Of a stretch of DNA of 64,000 bases, positions 43,051 through 55,073 are shown one piece after another (positions within the stretch are counted from its first letter, which is position 1; each line of letters opens with the position of its first letter). The DNA is taken from the NCBI GenBank assembly GCA_039096225.1, contig JBBPEB010000005.1:1292001-1356000 (forward strand). Reading direction: 5' to 3'. The notes beneath the pieces were generated by a model. The model saw nothing but the letters and a program-made list of their open reading frames with translations. It was not told the origin of the DNA and made no database searches. The stretch is from Blastocystis sp. Blastoise. Its lineage: Eukaryota > Sar > Bigyra > Opalinata > Blastocystidae. The position numbers and the translations under genes are program-made.

Positions 43051-46000
43051 ATGTCAGAAAATAAGTCTTTATTAGCAGAAAATAAATGTATGTGAGTATG
43101 ATTACAACTAATTTATATGTTTTTAGATTTATTTACATTTCAAGATGAGACGCAATTATGGATTTCAAGAGAATTTATTGAGAATTATTCTCAATTCCCC
43201 TTTCATGATATTATTCAACACTCTGAACAATTTAAGGATGGTAGCTATTATATAAATATGCTTCCATTTCATATAGAAAAAGTGATTTCATTGTTTAATG
43301 ATAAAAATATAGATATTTCTTCTTTAAATCTACGAGACACTTATGATATATATAGAACACTTCTTGAATATTCAATTACACTTGATAATGAAATTCAAAG
43401 TGATTTATTCTTTCATATTAAAAAAATTATTTGCAGAGTATCTGAAAGAGAATGATTATGAGATATTTATAGGTTATGACAATAGAAACCTGTTGGATGA
43501 TGATTATCCTATTGAATTATTTGATTCAGATTGGAAAAAAATAAGTATAAAAGGTATATTTATATTATTATTTGCAAATAATATGTATAGGCTTATTTAC
43601 ACAACAACGAAGAGAAGAATTATTCTATTATTCATTACTTATTAAACTGATGAATATTATTATAGTTGAAATTGAATGTAAATAGATATTAAAATAATAA
43701 ATAAATATATATAGATGATTATGCCTCAAATATTCCATTAGAATATATATGTCCATTGTATATTCAAGATATATTCCCTTCATTAAACGAATTAACAATA
43801 AATAGTATATATATACCTTTGTTTTACTATATATATATAGTAACTACAAGTAGTAAACAAACTGAATTAGTATTGAATCCAAATAGTGATGAATATATAA
43901 TGGAATATGCTCGCCTATTCTATAGTGATGACTATGAAATAAGTAAACGTAAAAAATATGAGTATTACACCGAATCAGAAATGAATGAATATAATAAGAT
44001 TTCTTCTTTAGATACTAAAAATATTTATTATTCTCGTGATTTGATTGTTTCTTATAATAAAAAAAGAAAACAAAATCAGTTACCAAAAATATTTAAAAAT
44101 AGTATTAATGAAGTTATATATACAAATGATTATTCAGAAATCAAAAATAGTGAAATGATTTGTAATAATATGCTTAAAGATACGGTTAGAATTACATTTG
44201 ATAGTATATATATATATATAGAATTAAAACTTTTCATTTATAATCCTTATAATATATAATCAAGCATTTTATTAATAATCCTTATAATATAGACCACAAA
44301 AACAATAAAAAATTGTGGTATTTTCTTATATATATATATTTTTATATCATTAATTTATTCTTATATATATATCAAATAGTATTGATAAAGTGTCTTCAGA
44401 ATGGGGTATGTCTCAATTATTACAACTTTGTCCTTATTTTTCTATTTCAGAAATATGGTTTAATACATGTAAATAAATACACTATAAACATAATATCAAA
44501 CACTAGTACATTCCTATTCAAAATATGAGGCTATGATTATTATAAAATCATTGGAAGGTGTCTTTGATTCTTTAAAAACATTAAATATTAGATGGAGTAT
44601 GTATTTCTAGTTATTATTGTCAATATTACTACTTTATATTATTATTTAATATAGTTAAAGAATTAAATGATAAAATTAATAATAAACTGTTTATGAAAAT
44701 AATGACAACTCACGTATTTCCAAATGTTACTGAAATTATATATGATGATGGTATAGATATATATTATATAAAGTATATATGATATATAGAATCTTTCAGA
44801 TTGTCTTCAATAAAAAAAGAATGCTTCCCTAAATTACATATTATCAATTACAATGTTACAATAAGTAAATTTTTATATTAAAAGATATTCTAGTTATTAT
44901 AGCTACTAGTAATTTTGAATTCCTTTTTCCTATGGATTTAATGTCAATAATTGATACTATTAGAATAAATAGAATTGATATCAACAATAACAAGGAAATA
45001 GCTACTCTTTTAGATAACCTAGTTTATAGTCATTCAATTCATATTGATGAAATTAATCCATTACTTTGTAGTATATATATTTGATAGTGTTACACTCTCT
45101 ATACAATTACATTTCTTTGTTTTTATATAGATGGATTGATTTATTGTTTACCGCATTTAAAAGAATTATTAGAGAAAAATCTTATTTCCTTTGATAAAAT
45201 TTATAGTATAATATATATATATATATATATATTAAAAAAATATTATTTTATATGCTATATATTATTTTTATTCATATAAAGTTGATACTTCTGATTCTAT
45301 AAATGTCAAAAAATTAGATTATTTTGAAAATTATAAACATAATATTGATCGTTTAGATATTACAGTCAGAGGTATTTATTTAATATATAGTCTATTTATA
45401 GTATTAATAATTATTTATAGATAATATGGAAGATGATATAAGAAATTCTTTAGAAGGATTTTTAAAGAGTAGTGTATTAGAACATTTGAATGAATTAAAT
45501 ATTTCATGTATATTCTTTATTATATAATATTATGTTTTGTATAACGTCTATAGTTGAAGAAAACATAAGTTTTGAATATTTAAAATGGATATCAAGTGCT
45601 TTTAATGATAATAAGATTACAGTTATTAAAAAATTAACGATTAATTGTATATTATATTATAAATATATGATAATATATAGTACGCTATATCAAGGAAGAC
45701 TCATTGTCTGAATATTTCACAATATTAGAAAACATAATGAATATACTGATTCCTATCGCTTCTATTGTTTTTATTTATGGTAATTATATATATATATGAT
45801 GATTATGTTCAATAATAATTTTTTAATTAATTTAAATAAAATTATAAAGGAAATATGACAGATATAAATAGATTGATTCTTAAAGGTTGTTTCCATAATA
45901 TAACTGAATTATCTTTATGTATATATATATTCTACAAACAAAACGTTTCAATAGAAAACATGATATATCTGATCTTATTTTAATATTTGTATTATTATAG

Positions 46001-46837
46001 ACCCTGATGATATACCTGATGAACACTTTTGTGAACTATATACTACAGATAGTTTCCCTAAGTTAAAATTGATCAAGTTTCGTATATATTTATAGTAACA
46101 ATAAGATATATATTATAAATTATGAATCTTTGTGTATTATTTCTTTATTATATAATTTCATTTTATCAATATTATATATATTAATAGGAACATTTAGAGA
46201 CAATGATTGGTGGAATGGTTTTATCCAAAAAATATGTATATATATGAATCATGACAACTTTTCATTATCAACTAGTATTCAATTAATTTGTATGTCAATC
46301 CAAATAATACTATATTATTCATTAATGTTATTAATTCTATAGGTGGTTCTTCTTATACGTATATTTATGATCCTAATACTTCTATTCTTCGATGTAAACA
46401 GGATACTCATTCACTTATGGATACAGTTAAATGTACAGAAGGTACATATATGTAACTAATATGTATTATATAATATGTAGATAAAACAATAAATGAATAT
46501 GAAATAGAGACATTATTTGATTGTATAAATGAAAATAAGACGAAAAGTTTAAAAAGTTTAGAAATATGTATACATATATATAAATATTTTAAATTATACT
46601 TTTTTATAGATATTTATAATGAGGAACACTTATTAGAATTGATCAATTTTATAACTACAAGAAGAATTCCTAAATTGAAAGAATTTATAATTCATATCGG
46701 TATATTCACAATTATATATATCTATAATGTTTTGTATAGATGAATATATTCCAGATGAACACATTAATTCATATAAACAACGATTGATTGATTCTATGTT
46801 TATTCTAGAAAATCATGTGTATTATAAATTCGATTAA
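43051..46837 (+). CDS. BTB/T1-like Leu/Ile-rich repeat protein (copy 2), frameshifted near its start
   Basis: Paralogue of the gene at 17226-21075. The start MSENKSLLAENK joins YLFTFQDETQLWISREFIEN across a first intron at the same place as in copy 1. Downstream exons match copy 1 in order and phase, for example IPLEYICPLYIQDIFPSLNE, NPNSDEYIMEYARLFYS and ESEMNEYNKISSLD. The C-terminus NHVYYKFD matches the end of copy 1. One lesion is visible: in the A7 run at 43420-43426 the frame slips by one base, and unshifted translation stops soon after HIKKIICRVSERE, whereas the shifted frame continues as LFAEYLKENDYE, the true counterpart of copy 1. The other exons I compared look open. This is either a very young pseudogene or an indel in the sequence. 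Function is unknown, as for copy 1. Confidence 0.65.
43420..43426 (+). other. Frameshift site in an A7 run
   Basis: Copy 1 reads CAT ATT AAA GAA TTA TTT; copy 2 reads CAT ATT AAA AAA A TTA TTT, so one extra A breaks the frame. Homopolymer runs are common sites of both real indels and sequencing errors. Confidence 0.75.
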
Positions 46838-48661
46838 ATTAAGTAAATTCTTTTATATTTGCTTTTTGTTGTTGCTTTATATATAATCTATTTTTTTTTC
46901 TTATTTAAAAAAATATTTAAATTTCTATTAATTATATATATATATAAATTTATTATTTTATTTGAAAATGATGGAATAAAAATAATCAGTATATATGTTA
47001 GCTGTTGTTTTCAGTATTTGATGTTTTTAAAATAACATATTATTGTTTGCTATGAATTCATTGTTTTATTGTGCTTATTAGGTATTCTTAAAGAAGAATA
47101 AATACTTCAATAGATATATTCTTATACAAAAATAATTTGAAATAATTTTTGGTAAAAATGTTTAATAACTGTTAACTACTATATATGAAGTATTAAAAAG
47201 AAAAAAGACTGTTTTGGATCTACTTTTTATGTTCTAAAAGAATTATAAATTCAAAATATATAAAAAATTATTTGTTTTAGGGTTTCTTATGTGTTATAAT
47301 ATGTTTGTTTAACAGTTTATAAAAGTAGTTTCAAAGTAAGCTGTAGAAGAATAGAGGAAATATGTTGTTTATATAAGAATCTTTTTTCATGCTTAATATA
47401 TAAAATACCAAATAGTTTTTTGTATATGTATAATTAAATATCATATAGAGACTTTGATATAAATAGATTAATAGTATAGTATACCATCCAATAGAATTAT
47501 ACATGTTTATAAATATTGAAAAAATATGTTTTTATGATTCATTATAAATGTAAAATATATTTAAAAATTACAGTTATTAAATGTATATATGAATTGCTAT
47601 ACTTGAAATCATTTTATGTGCTATTATATCATAATTTAATTATTTATTATATAATTGATATTGTTTAAATAAGATAATGAATAAGAAACGTTCTGTACTG
47701 GGAGCTAATCATATTTGGTCTATAGATGAATATGGTAAATATATATAAATTAAGTATCTTAGATAATAATTTTTTGTTGAATAGTATATAAAAATAAAAG
47801 TGATAATAATTGTTTGGATGGAAATAATATACTCATTTACATGATAATTATAAGGAGTATAAGATATATTATGATTAATTATTTTAAAGAATAAAAATAG
47901 AAAAAAATAATGATTTTTTAATTAACTAGAAGGATATTGAAATTGAAAGAAATAAAATAATTTGAATGGGTAGAGAATTATATTATGAATGTAATAAATA
48001 TATAAAAATATTAAATCGAGGATAGAATTGGAATGATTAGCTAAAGAAACATCAAAATTATAATTTAGATCAGTGATTCATGTAGTTCATTGCTATTTAA
48101 ATAATATTAAATATATATTTATGTTCAAATAGATCCTATGAAGAAGATTTGAAACCAAAATGTGAATAAAAGTAGAAATTCAAAAGTAATTAATGAAAAT
48201 TATTAATATTCAGAACACTCTGATTAAATACTAATATAAAATTGACTTGTTACCGTAGCTAATTGAACAAAGAATGATAATTATTTGTTTATTTTGATCT
48301 ATTTTAATGTTATTCTTGTAGATTACATGATTTATAAATAAAAAAATCAAATATTTTTCTTTATAAATGCAATTTTATTGAATAATAAAGAGATTTAAAA
48401 AATGAATAAAAAAATTTGCAAATAATCTATATTTATTTTAGAATAAAAGTCAATGAATCAAAAATAATCGTGAATTGGTGAAAATCTAGTTTTTTATAAA
48501 TATTTACGATTATTATTATTTTTTACGCTATAAAAATATATTTCACAATTGAGTTATTTAACTAGAATTTTGAATAAGAGAGACATGTTTCTCTTTATAA
48601 GATAGAAAAAGAGTTTTTTAAAGGAGTTTTCACTTTTATTTTATTCCTTTGATTGTTTAGA
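46838..48661. other. Intergenic region with a possible integrase remnant
   Basis: About 1.8 kb of A/T-rich DNA between copy 2 and the BTB-TLDc gene. Apart from the short integrase-like fragment at 47677-47748, no gene is seen. Confidence 0.5.
47677..47748 (+). mobile_element. Possible remnant of a DDE integrase-like gene
   Basis: The fragment MNKKRSVLGANHIWSIDEYG fits the G-x-N-x-x-W-x-I-D segment that carries the first catalytic Asp in integrase-core proteins of the R-x-Y-x(3)-G-P-N-x-x-W-H-I-D-G family. It is followed by a stop, and the next few hundred bases show only scattered frames. If real it is a dead remnant; a chance match of a short stretch is also possible. Confidence 0.35.
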
Positions 48662-50235
48662 ATGGTGAAAGAGAAGGTAGAATTTGATGCGAATAAGATT
48701 GGTGATATTCAGAAGGATGTAATTCATTTTGAAAGACTGATTGGTGATTTGATTGGTATTTTAAGTAAGTCAATAAGTTTCTGTATTCATTCAGGTGAAT
48801 CTATAAATGAATTGGTAAAGCAATCCGTAAGAAATTGTGAAGGAATGAAGGATAAGAATGGTGATGATCCACATATAATTATCCAAGAATCTTCTTTTCT
48901 GAATGAAAATGATTTAAATATGAATAATAATGATAATGGAATTGATTATATTCGATTCACAAGTAGTGGTCCAGCTTATTCTCTTCCTAAACGAATAACA
49001 AATAGTTTAGTAGGAACATTTTTATATGAATATTCTCAAGAAGATAAAAGAAGTGTTGATGGTACTATTTTTTTTGATTATCGTGGTGATGAAACACTTT
49101 TTCCTTTATTAATTGATTCTTTAATGAATAAGAAAATAAATATTGATAAATTGAAATTTGGTGATCAAGTTGATTTATTAAAAATGTTTGAATATTGTGA
49201 ATTACCTATTCCTGAAGAATTAATGAAAACCTATTATAGAAGAGATCATGGTGTGAAACAATATAAAGAAGGTGATGATGTTATTCTATATATAAATGAT
49301 AAGGAAGATGATAGATTAAAAGATTACTTAAAGAAGAATGGATTAATGAATAAGATTGTTAATGAATATGGTAATGGATATGTAGATTATGATGAAAAGA
49401 ATAATGAAATGTATATGAAGATGAATTATACATATATTGATCATATTTATGAATATATTCAATATAATTGTATTTATATTTCTAAAGAAGAAACAAAAAA
49501 TATAAATAGAGAATTATTAGAGAATGAAATGTATAGATTATTTGGTGATAAAGTAATAAATATAGTGAATGAATGTATAATTCCTCATTCATATTTCCTG
49601 TATACACGTATAATTACTAATGAATATTCAATGGAAATTCCCTTAATGAATTGGCTTGGTAAAGAAAAGAAATGGAAATTATTATTTAGGTATATTTATA
49701 TTTTATTAGTATTATATCGTTATATATATAGAGCAAGTAAACATGATTTCTTAGCAAGTGAATTCCATAAATATTGTGATGATCAAGGAGAGACAGTAAC
49801 TATAATCAAACATATAGGTCATAATAATCATATGAATGTATTTGGAGGATATACAGATCAAAGTTGGGCTGGTTCATGTAGTATATTTATTTATTTATAT
49901 AATTATTCAATATCAATTATATAGGCTATAAATCTCATTCTAAAGAATTTCTATTTACTTTAAGTAATGAACATGGTATTCCACCTACTAAATATGATAA
50001 TATTAATAGTAGCTATGGTATATGTTGTTCTTCTTCTTATGGTCCAACATTTGGAGGTGGCCATGATATCTGTATATCTGATCAATGTCATAGTAATTCT
50101 AATTCTTATTGTAATGCACGTTCTTATTCTGAAGTGAAAACTCCTCAAAAACATTCATTATTTGTAAATACAAATAACTCTAATTCTCAAAATAATTATA
50201 AAGTAGAAGATTATGAAGTCTGGGGAAGAGCATAA
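48662..50235 (+). CDS. BTB/T1-like and TLDc domain protein
   Basis: Starts MVKEKVEFDANKIGDIQKDV with a helical N-terminus. A T1/BTB-like module follows: SGPAYSLPKRITNSLVGTFL, DGTIFFDYRGDETLFPLLID and FGDQVDLLKMFEYCELPIP. A middle region of about 190 residues contains a second, weaker module of the same kind (around ENEMYRLFGDK). The TLDc domain is split by two introns: KWKLLFR joins ASKHDFLASEFHKYCDDQG (54-nt intron near 49690), then NVFGGYTDQSWAGSC joins YKSHSKEFLFTLSNEHG (intron ending at 49924). It closes with GGGHDICISDQCHSNSNSYC and VEDYEVWGRA, the typical final strands. TLDc proteins act in oxidative-stress resistance and V-ATPase regulation in other eukaryotes; the role here is not known. 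It shares the TLDc fold with the kinase at 12840-15697, but not its overall architecture. Confidence 0.85.
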
Positions 50236-52691
50236 AAAGAATAATAAATTACTATTTCATTTTTATTTTCTCTCTTTATATATATTGTTTTCTTTTCTTT
50301 ATTGAGAAAAGTTTTTTCAATATATATATATTATTTTTAATAAAATATAAAAAAAAGTTTTGTTAATTGTTTTCTAACTGCATTTATACAATTAAAAGTT
50401 TATCAATATTAATTAGTATATAATACTTTCAAGAATAAATAAATAGCTTTTTAATAAAACTATTTTTAAATATATTTATTTTATAGATATATAACAAAGG
50501 ATAAGATATAAATTATAAGAATAAAAACAATAAAATATATGAAGGATAGGAATTCTATGATAATAATAAACATCAATACATTATTGTTTATTTAAATAAT
50601 TAAAAACAATACTTATTGAAACTTCAAAATAATAAATAGTTATCTATAATATAAAATGAAAGATGTTTCTATTGTTTTATTAATCAAAAATTTAATACTT
50701 TTTATAAACAATTATAATAAGAATACTATATATATGATTATCAATTTATATACAATATAAATAAAAAATAAATTATATCATTGAATTATAAAAATTTAAA
50801 TATAAAAAAGATTAAAATAAATGTATAGAATGAATATTATTTAAAAGAAATGAACAAATGTAATAAAATATTAATAATAAAACTAAATGATTTTTTTAAA
50901 TATAATAAAAAATAGTTTATAAACAAGAATAAGTTGAGAATAGTATAGAATTCATGAATAGTATACAATTTATATAAAGTAGCTAAACGAGCATTTTAAT
51001 ACTATTTATAACTAATATAAAAATAGTATGATTATGAAAAGAGTTTTTATTATGATGAAGAGTATAAATATAAATGAATAATAGAATAATATAGAAAATT
51101 TGAATAAATAATAAAAAAGATAAATTTGGTGAGATATATAAAAAATAATATCGGTGTCTTGCCAATATTTTGTGGTACTTGTTGTGACTATCACAGAAAG
51201 ACATTTAAATCTAACTTAATACAGTGAATAAAAAATATTTTACATTGTTAAAAAATAACAAATGTGTCACTTTTTGATGACAATTGTTGTAAAAAAAGTG
51301 TCATGGAAGAGAGAGATTATTATTATTATTATTATAGAGAACAGTTGGTGAATATATTTTCTATTATGGATATGTTTATACTATAGATTAAATGAAGAGA
51401 ATCATGTGATATTCTGATTAATGCCATTTTATAAAGATGATAGTTTTGTATATATGTATTATATATATATAATAATGTAAAATATTTTATCTATTTGTCT
51501 CTTCTTAGTTATATAGATATACTTGACATTTAATAATTTATTTATTATCTTTGTTTATGTTTTTATTTTTATCAAGTATATCTACATATATGTAGTTTCT
51601 CAACTACTATTTTGAATCTCTATATATTTCTCTCTAATATTTTAAATTAAATGTTTTTATAAAAGTTATAGAACAACAAATATTATATATCTATATAGAT
51701 TTATATACATTATTATCTTCTAAGAGTTCATACCTTTCATATTCTTGCCTTCAAATCATTATTCTTACACTTACAACAATTCATATCTCCCATTTACAAG
51801 CATTATATTCTTAAGGTTTTCAATAACTTGATGTATATAAATATATTGTATAATATATATATATATAATATATATTGTTTGTATAATATGTATCTATTAT
51901 ATATATAATAATAATAATATATATATATATAGTACATAAATATTATATAGAGGATGATTCATCTTATTCATTTGTAGGTCCATTTGATATATTTAATATA
52001 CTTACTACCTTGATAATGTATATATATATATATATATTTCTAACAATAAAAATTTATAAGAATATATATATATATAGAGAGAGAGAAAACAATTCAAATA
52101 TTAATCATTAAATAGCTATTTGAATGTTATCCTATATATATTTATATATCCTATATTTGGTCTTTATTATTTAAAATGGAATTATTTTTTGGAATAAATT
52201 AATTGAATATTATATTTGAATTTTTAGCTTTGAAAATAGCTTATATTTGAATTATTTTTATGTTAAAAAATGTCTTATTAATGAATATATAAATATATAG
52301 ATTTATATAAGATATATTATTATCTAAGAATAAAAGAAATAAATTGTTGTATATGGTTTAGAAGTGTTAAAAGAAAGATATAAACATTATTAAATATACT
52401 AAACTTATATATATATTGAAATATCGATTATAAATGGAAGAAGAACTATTCTATAGGTATATATATATTCTTATTATACTTATAATTAATATATTTATTC
52501 TTATTATAGTTATATATTATTTATATATATTTTATATAGTCATAAAAATATTAATGCATCTTGAACATCATTATTTTATTCTCCTATTAATGTAGTTACT
52601 TATATTCTTCTTTTAAAAATAATTTATGAAATTCTTTTTAAAAGAATAATATTATGATTATAGAATAGTCTATGACATTAAAGTATATAAT
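50236..52691. other. Intergenic region, no gene seen
   Basis: About 2.5 kb, almost pure A/T with (TA)n stretches near 51850-52080. A short imperfect hairpin lies at 51265-51303. An ATG with an intron-like GTATAT at 52435-52460 may be the first exon of the decayed gene downstream. Confidence 0.45.
51265..51303. repeat. Imperfect inverted repeat
   Basis: TGTCACTTTTT pairs with AAAAAGTGTCA with one mismatch around a loop of about 17 nt. It could be the end of a small foldback element or chance. Confidence 0.5.
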
Positions 52692-54732
52692 GTGATGAAA
52701 CAGATTCATACTGAATTTGAAGAAATTCTTAAAGAAGAAATATTAATATTATTGTTATATATAATAATAAAGATAATATTATTGTATCTCCTTCTTCTAT
52801 GCCATCCTCACAACAAAAAAATAAACCAAATCAAGCTTCTATTTCACATTGGAATAACACATTATTTACGTGATTATTTATGAATCGAAACAGTCCTTCT
52901 GTGCTTTCAACTCTGAAATCTCATTCACCTATTCCATTTCGTTCAATGTCTCCTTCTATATCTCCTTCTCCTTCTATTAATAATACAAATATTTCTCCTA
53001 TTACAACTATACATAGATCTTCATCTACTATTCCTTCTTCTTCATCTCATTCATTTACAGATTCTTCTAATAATTCAACACAACCTTTATCATCTTCAAC
53101 TATACCTATATCAAATGATTATACTCAATCATATTCTTCTATTCAAGAAAAAAATATATATTCTGATACATATATATATCTCAAAAGACATGTTTTCCTC
53201 TTCTAATATATTTAACTACAGTAAATGAAGAAGATAAGTCAAATCTTATAAGTAGTAATATTTTTGTGAATACTAATAATAATTCAAATAAATAATAATA
53301 ATTCAAATAACTTTATATTAAATAATAAAATAGCTATAAACCATTATAATGATTCAGAAAATGAGTATATAAATAAGAATATATTAAGTCCTATAATTCT
53401 TAAAGATAAAGAATTATTTAAAAGAAGAATAGTATAAATAGAATACCTCAAAATAATCGATTTCATTCAAATAGTATATCTACAGTATATGATAATAATA
53501 TATCATTAACAGATATAGCAGAATCTTCTAAAATAAAACATTCATCATTACGTCTTCTTAGTCATTCTTCTTCTTCTTCTTCTTCTATTCATAATTTATC
53601 TTGTACTACATCGTATTGTTTATCTACATATATATACATAATCAGTCTGAAATTACTCATTATAATACTCCTATTGCTCTTCTTCCTTCTTCTAAATATA
53701 TTTTATATAATATAGATTTATATTCATCTAATCCTTCTATAGATATACATTATTCAAATAATAATAATAATAATAATAATATCTCAGATAATAATAATAA
53801 TAATGAAGATAATAATCCTAATATTCAATCAAATGATATATTAGATTTGACAGAACATTCTTTTAATATATATTCCATTATCTATATCAACAGAAGATCA
53901 GAATTATACTATTAATAATTCTGCAAAGAATGATAATACTATCTCATATAATGAGAAGAATCAATCCTTAATTCACATAAAAGAAGAACGTAAGATTATG
54001 AAAACTGAAACTAATAATATGATTTATAATACTAATAGTATTATGAATAATAATAATACTAATGAAAATAATATCGCATACAATAATAATATGGTATTTA
54101 TTTCTACTATTAATAATATGTCTTCTACAAATAATAATGTTATTACTACTAACAATAATATAAATAATAATTTTATAATTCCAAATAATAATAATATAAA
54201 TAATAATTCTATGATTGCTACTAATAATAATATTTATATTCCTAATGCTACTACTATTACTATTTCTACTTTTTTAATCCTATACATACTACTGTTAGTA
54301 ATAGTCTTCCTCCTACATCATATACTATCCATTCTTTATCTAATCTACACAATACCATCTTTCTCTATGACTTCAGAATCTCTTTCTTGTTATCATAATA
54401 ATAGTTCTGATATGAATCATTTAACTAACTCTAATAGTATGCCTGTTCCTACATTCTCATCTAAATCAATTATTACTAGTACAACGACTGATCCTCCTAT
54501 TACTGCTATTACAACAGCAACTACTATTATTACTACTATTACTCCTACTATTACAACAGCAACTACTATTATTACTACTTCTTCTACTATACCTTCTTAT
54601 TATAGGACTAAACGAAGTCATACTATTTGTTTATCTCCAATTCAATCATTACCGAATTCCCATCACTATTATTAGTTACTACTACTATTATTACTATATC
54701 TTCAAATTCAAGGCTAACAATCAAAACTAATT

Positions 54733-54783
<51 letters not shown>

Positions 54784-55073
54784 TGAATATAAATAATAAT
54801 GAGGGTGTTACTTATCCTATTTCTCCTTCATTTCTTTCTTCTACATGTGTTTTTATTTGTTGAAGGACGACTAAATATTCTTCATTATCCTATTATATAA
54901 TATTTCCTTTAGAAATAGGGAATCAATCTTATAATCATAATAATAATAATATTTAAATAGATATTCATAAAGACATTAGTAATATTAATGATATTATTGA
55001 TGTTAATACTACAGCTAATAATAATAATTCAAATACTAATAATAAAAATATAAAGAATGATGAAAATGATTAA
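52692..55073 (+). pseudogene. Decayed Ser/Asn/Thr-rich protein gene
   Basis: Coding-like sequence continues for more than 2 kb but jumps between frames. Pieces include SPSSMPSSQQKNKPNQASIS (about 52782-52841), the 108-codon frame from 52880 (SPIPFRSMSPSISPSPS), NRIPQNNRFHSNSISTVYD, SEITHYNTPIALLPSSKY, NNMSSTNNNVITTNNN and, at the end, DIHKDISNINDIIDVNTT with a TAA at 55071-55073. Stops and frame jumps are not explained by GT-AG introns. Its composition resembles the tails of the PH-domain protein and the giant receptor, but no domain is recognisable. Clustered A/T indels suggest decay; assembly errors could mimic part of this. Confidence 0.55.
54738..54782 (+). repeat. (AAT)n tract in the decayed gene
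   Basis: About 15 AAT triplets in a row within the Asn-rich remnant, still nearly pure although the surrounding frame is broken. Confidence 0.9.
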
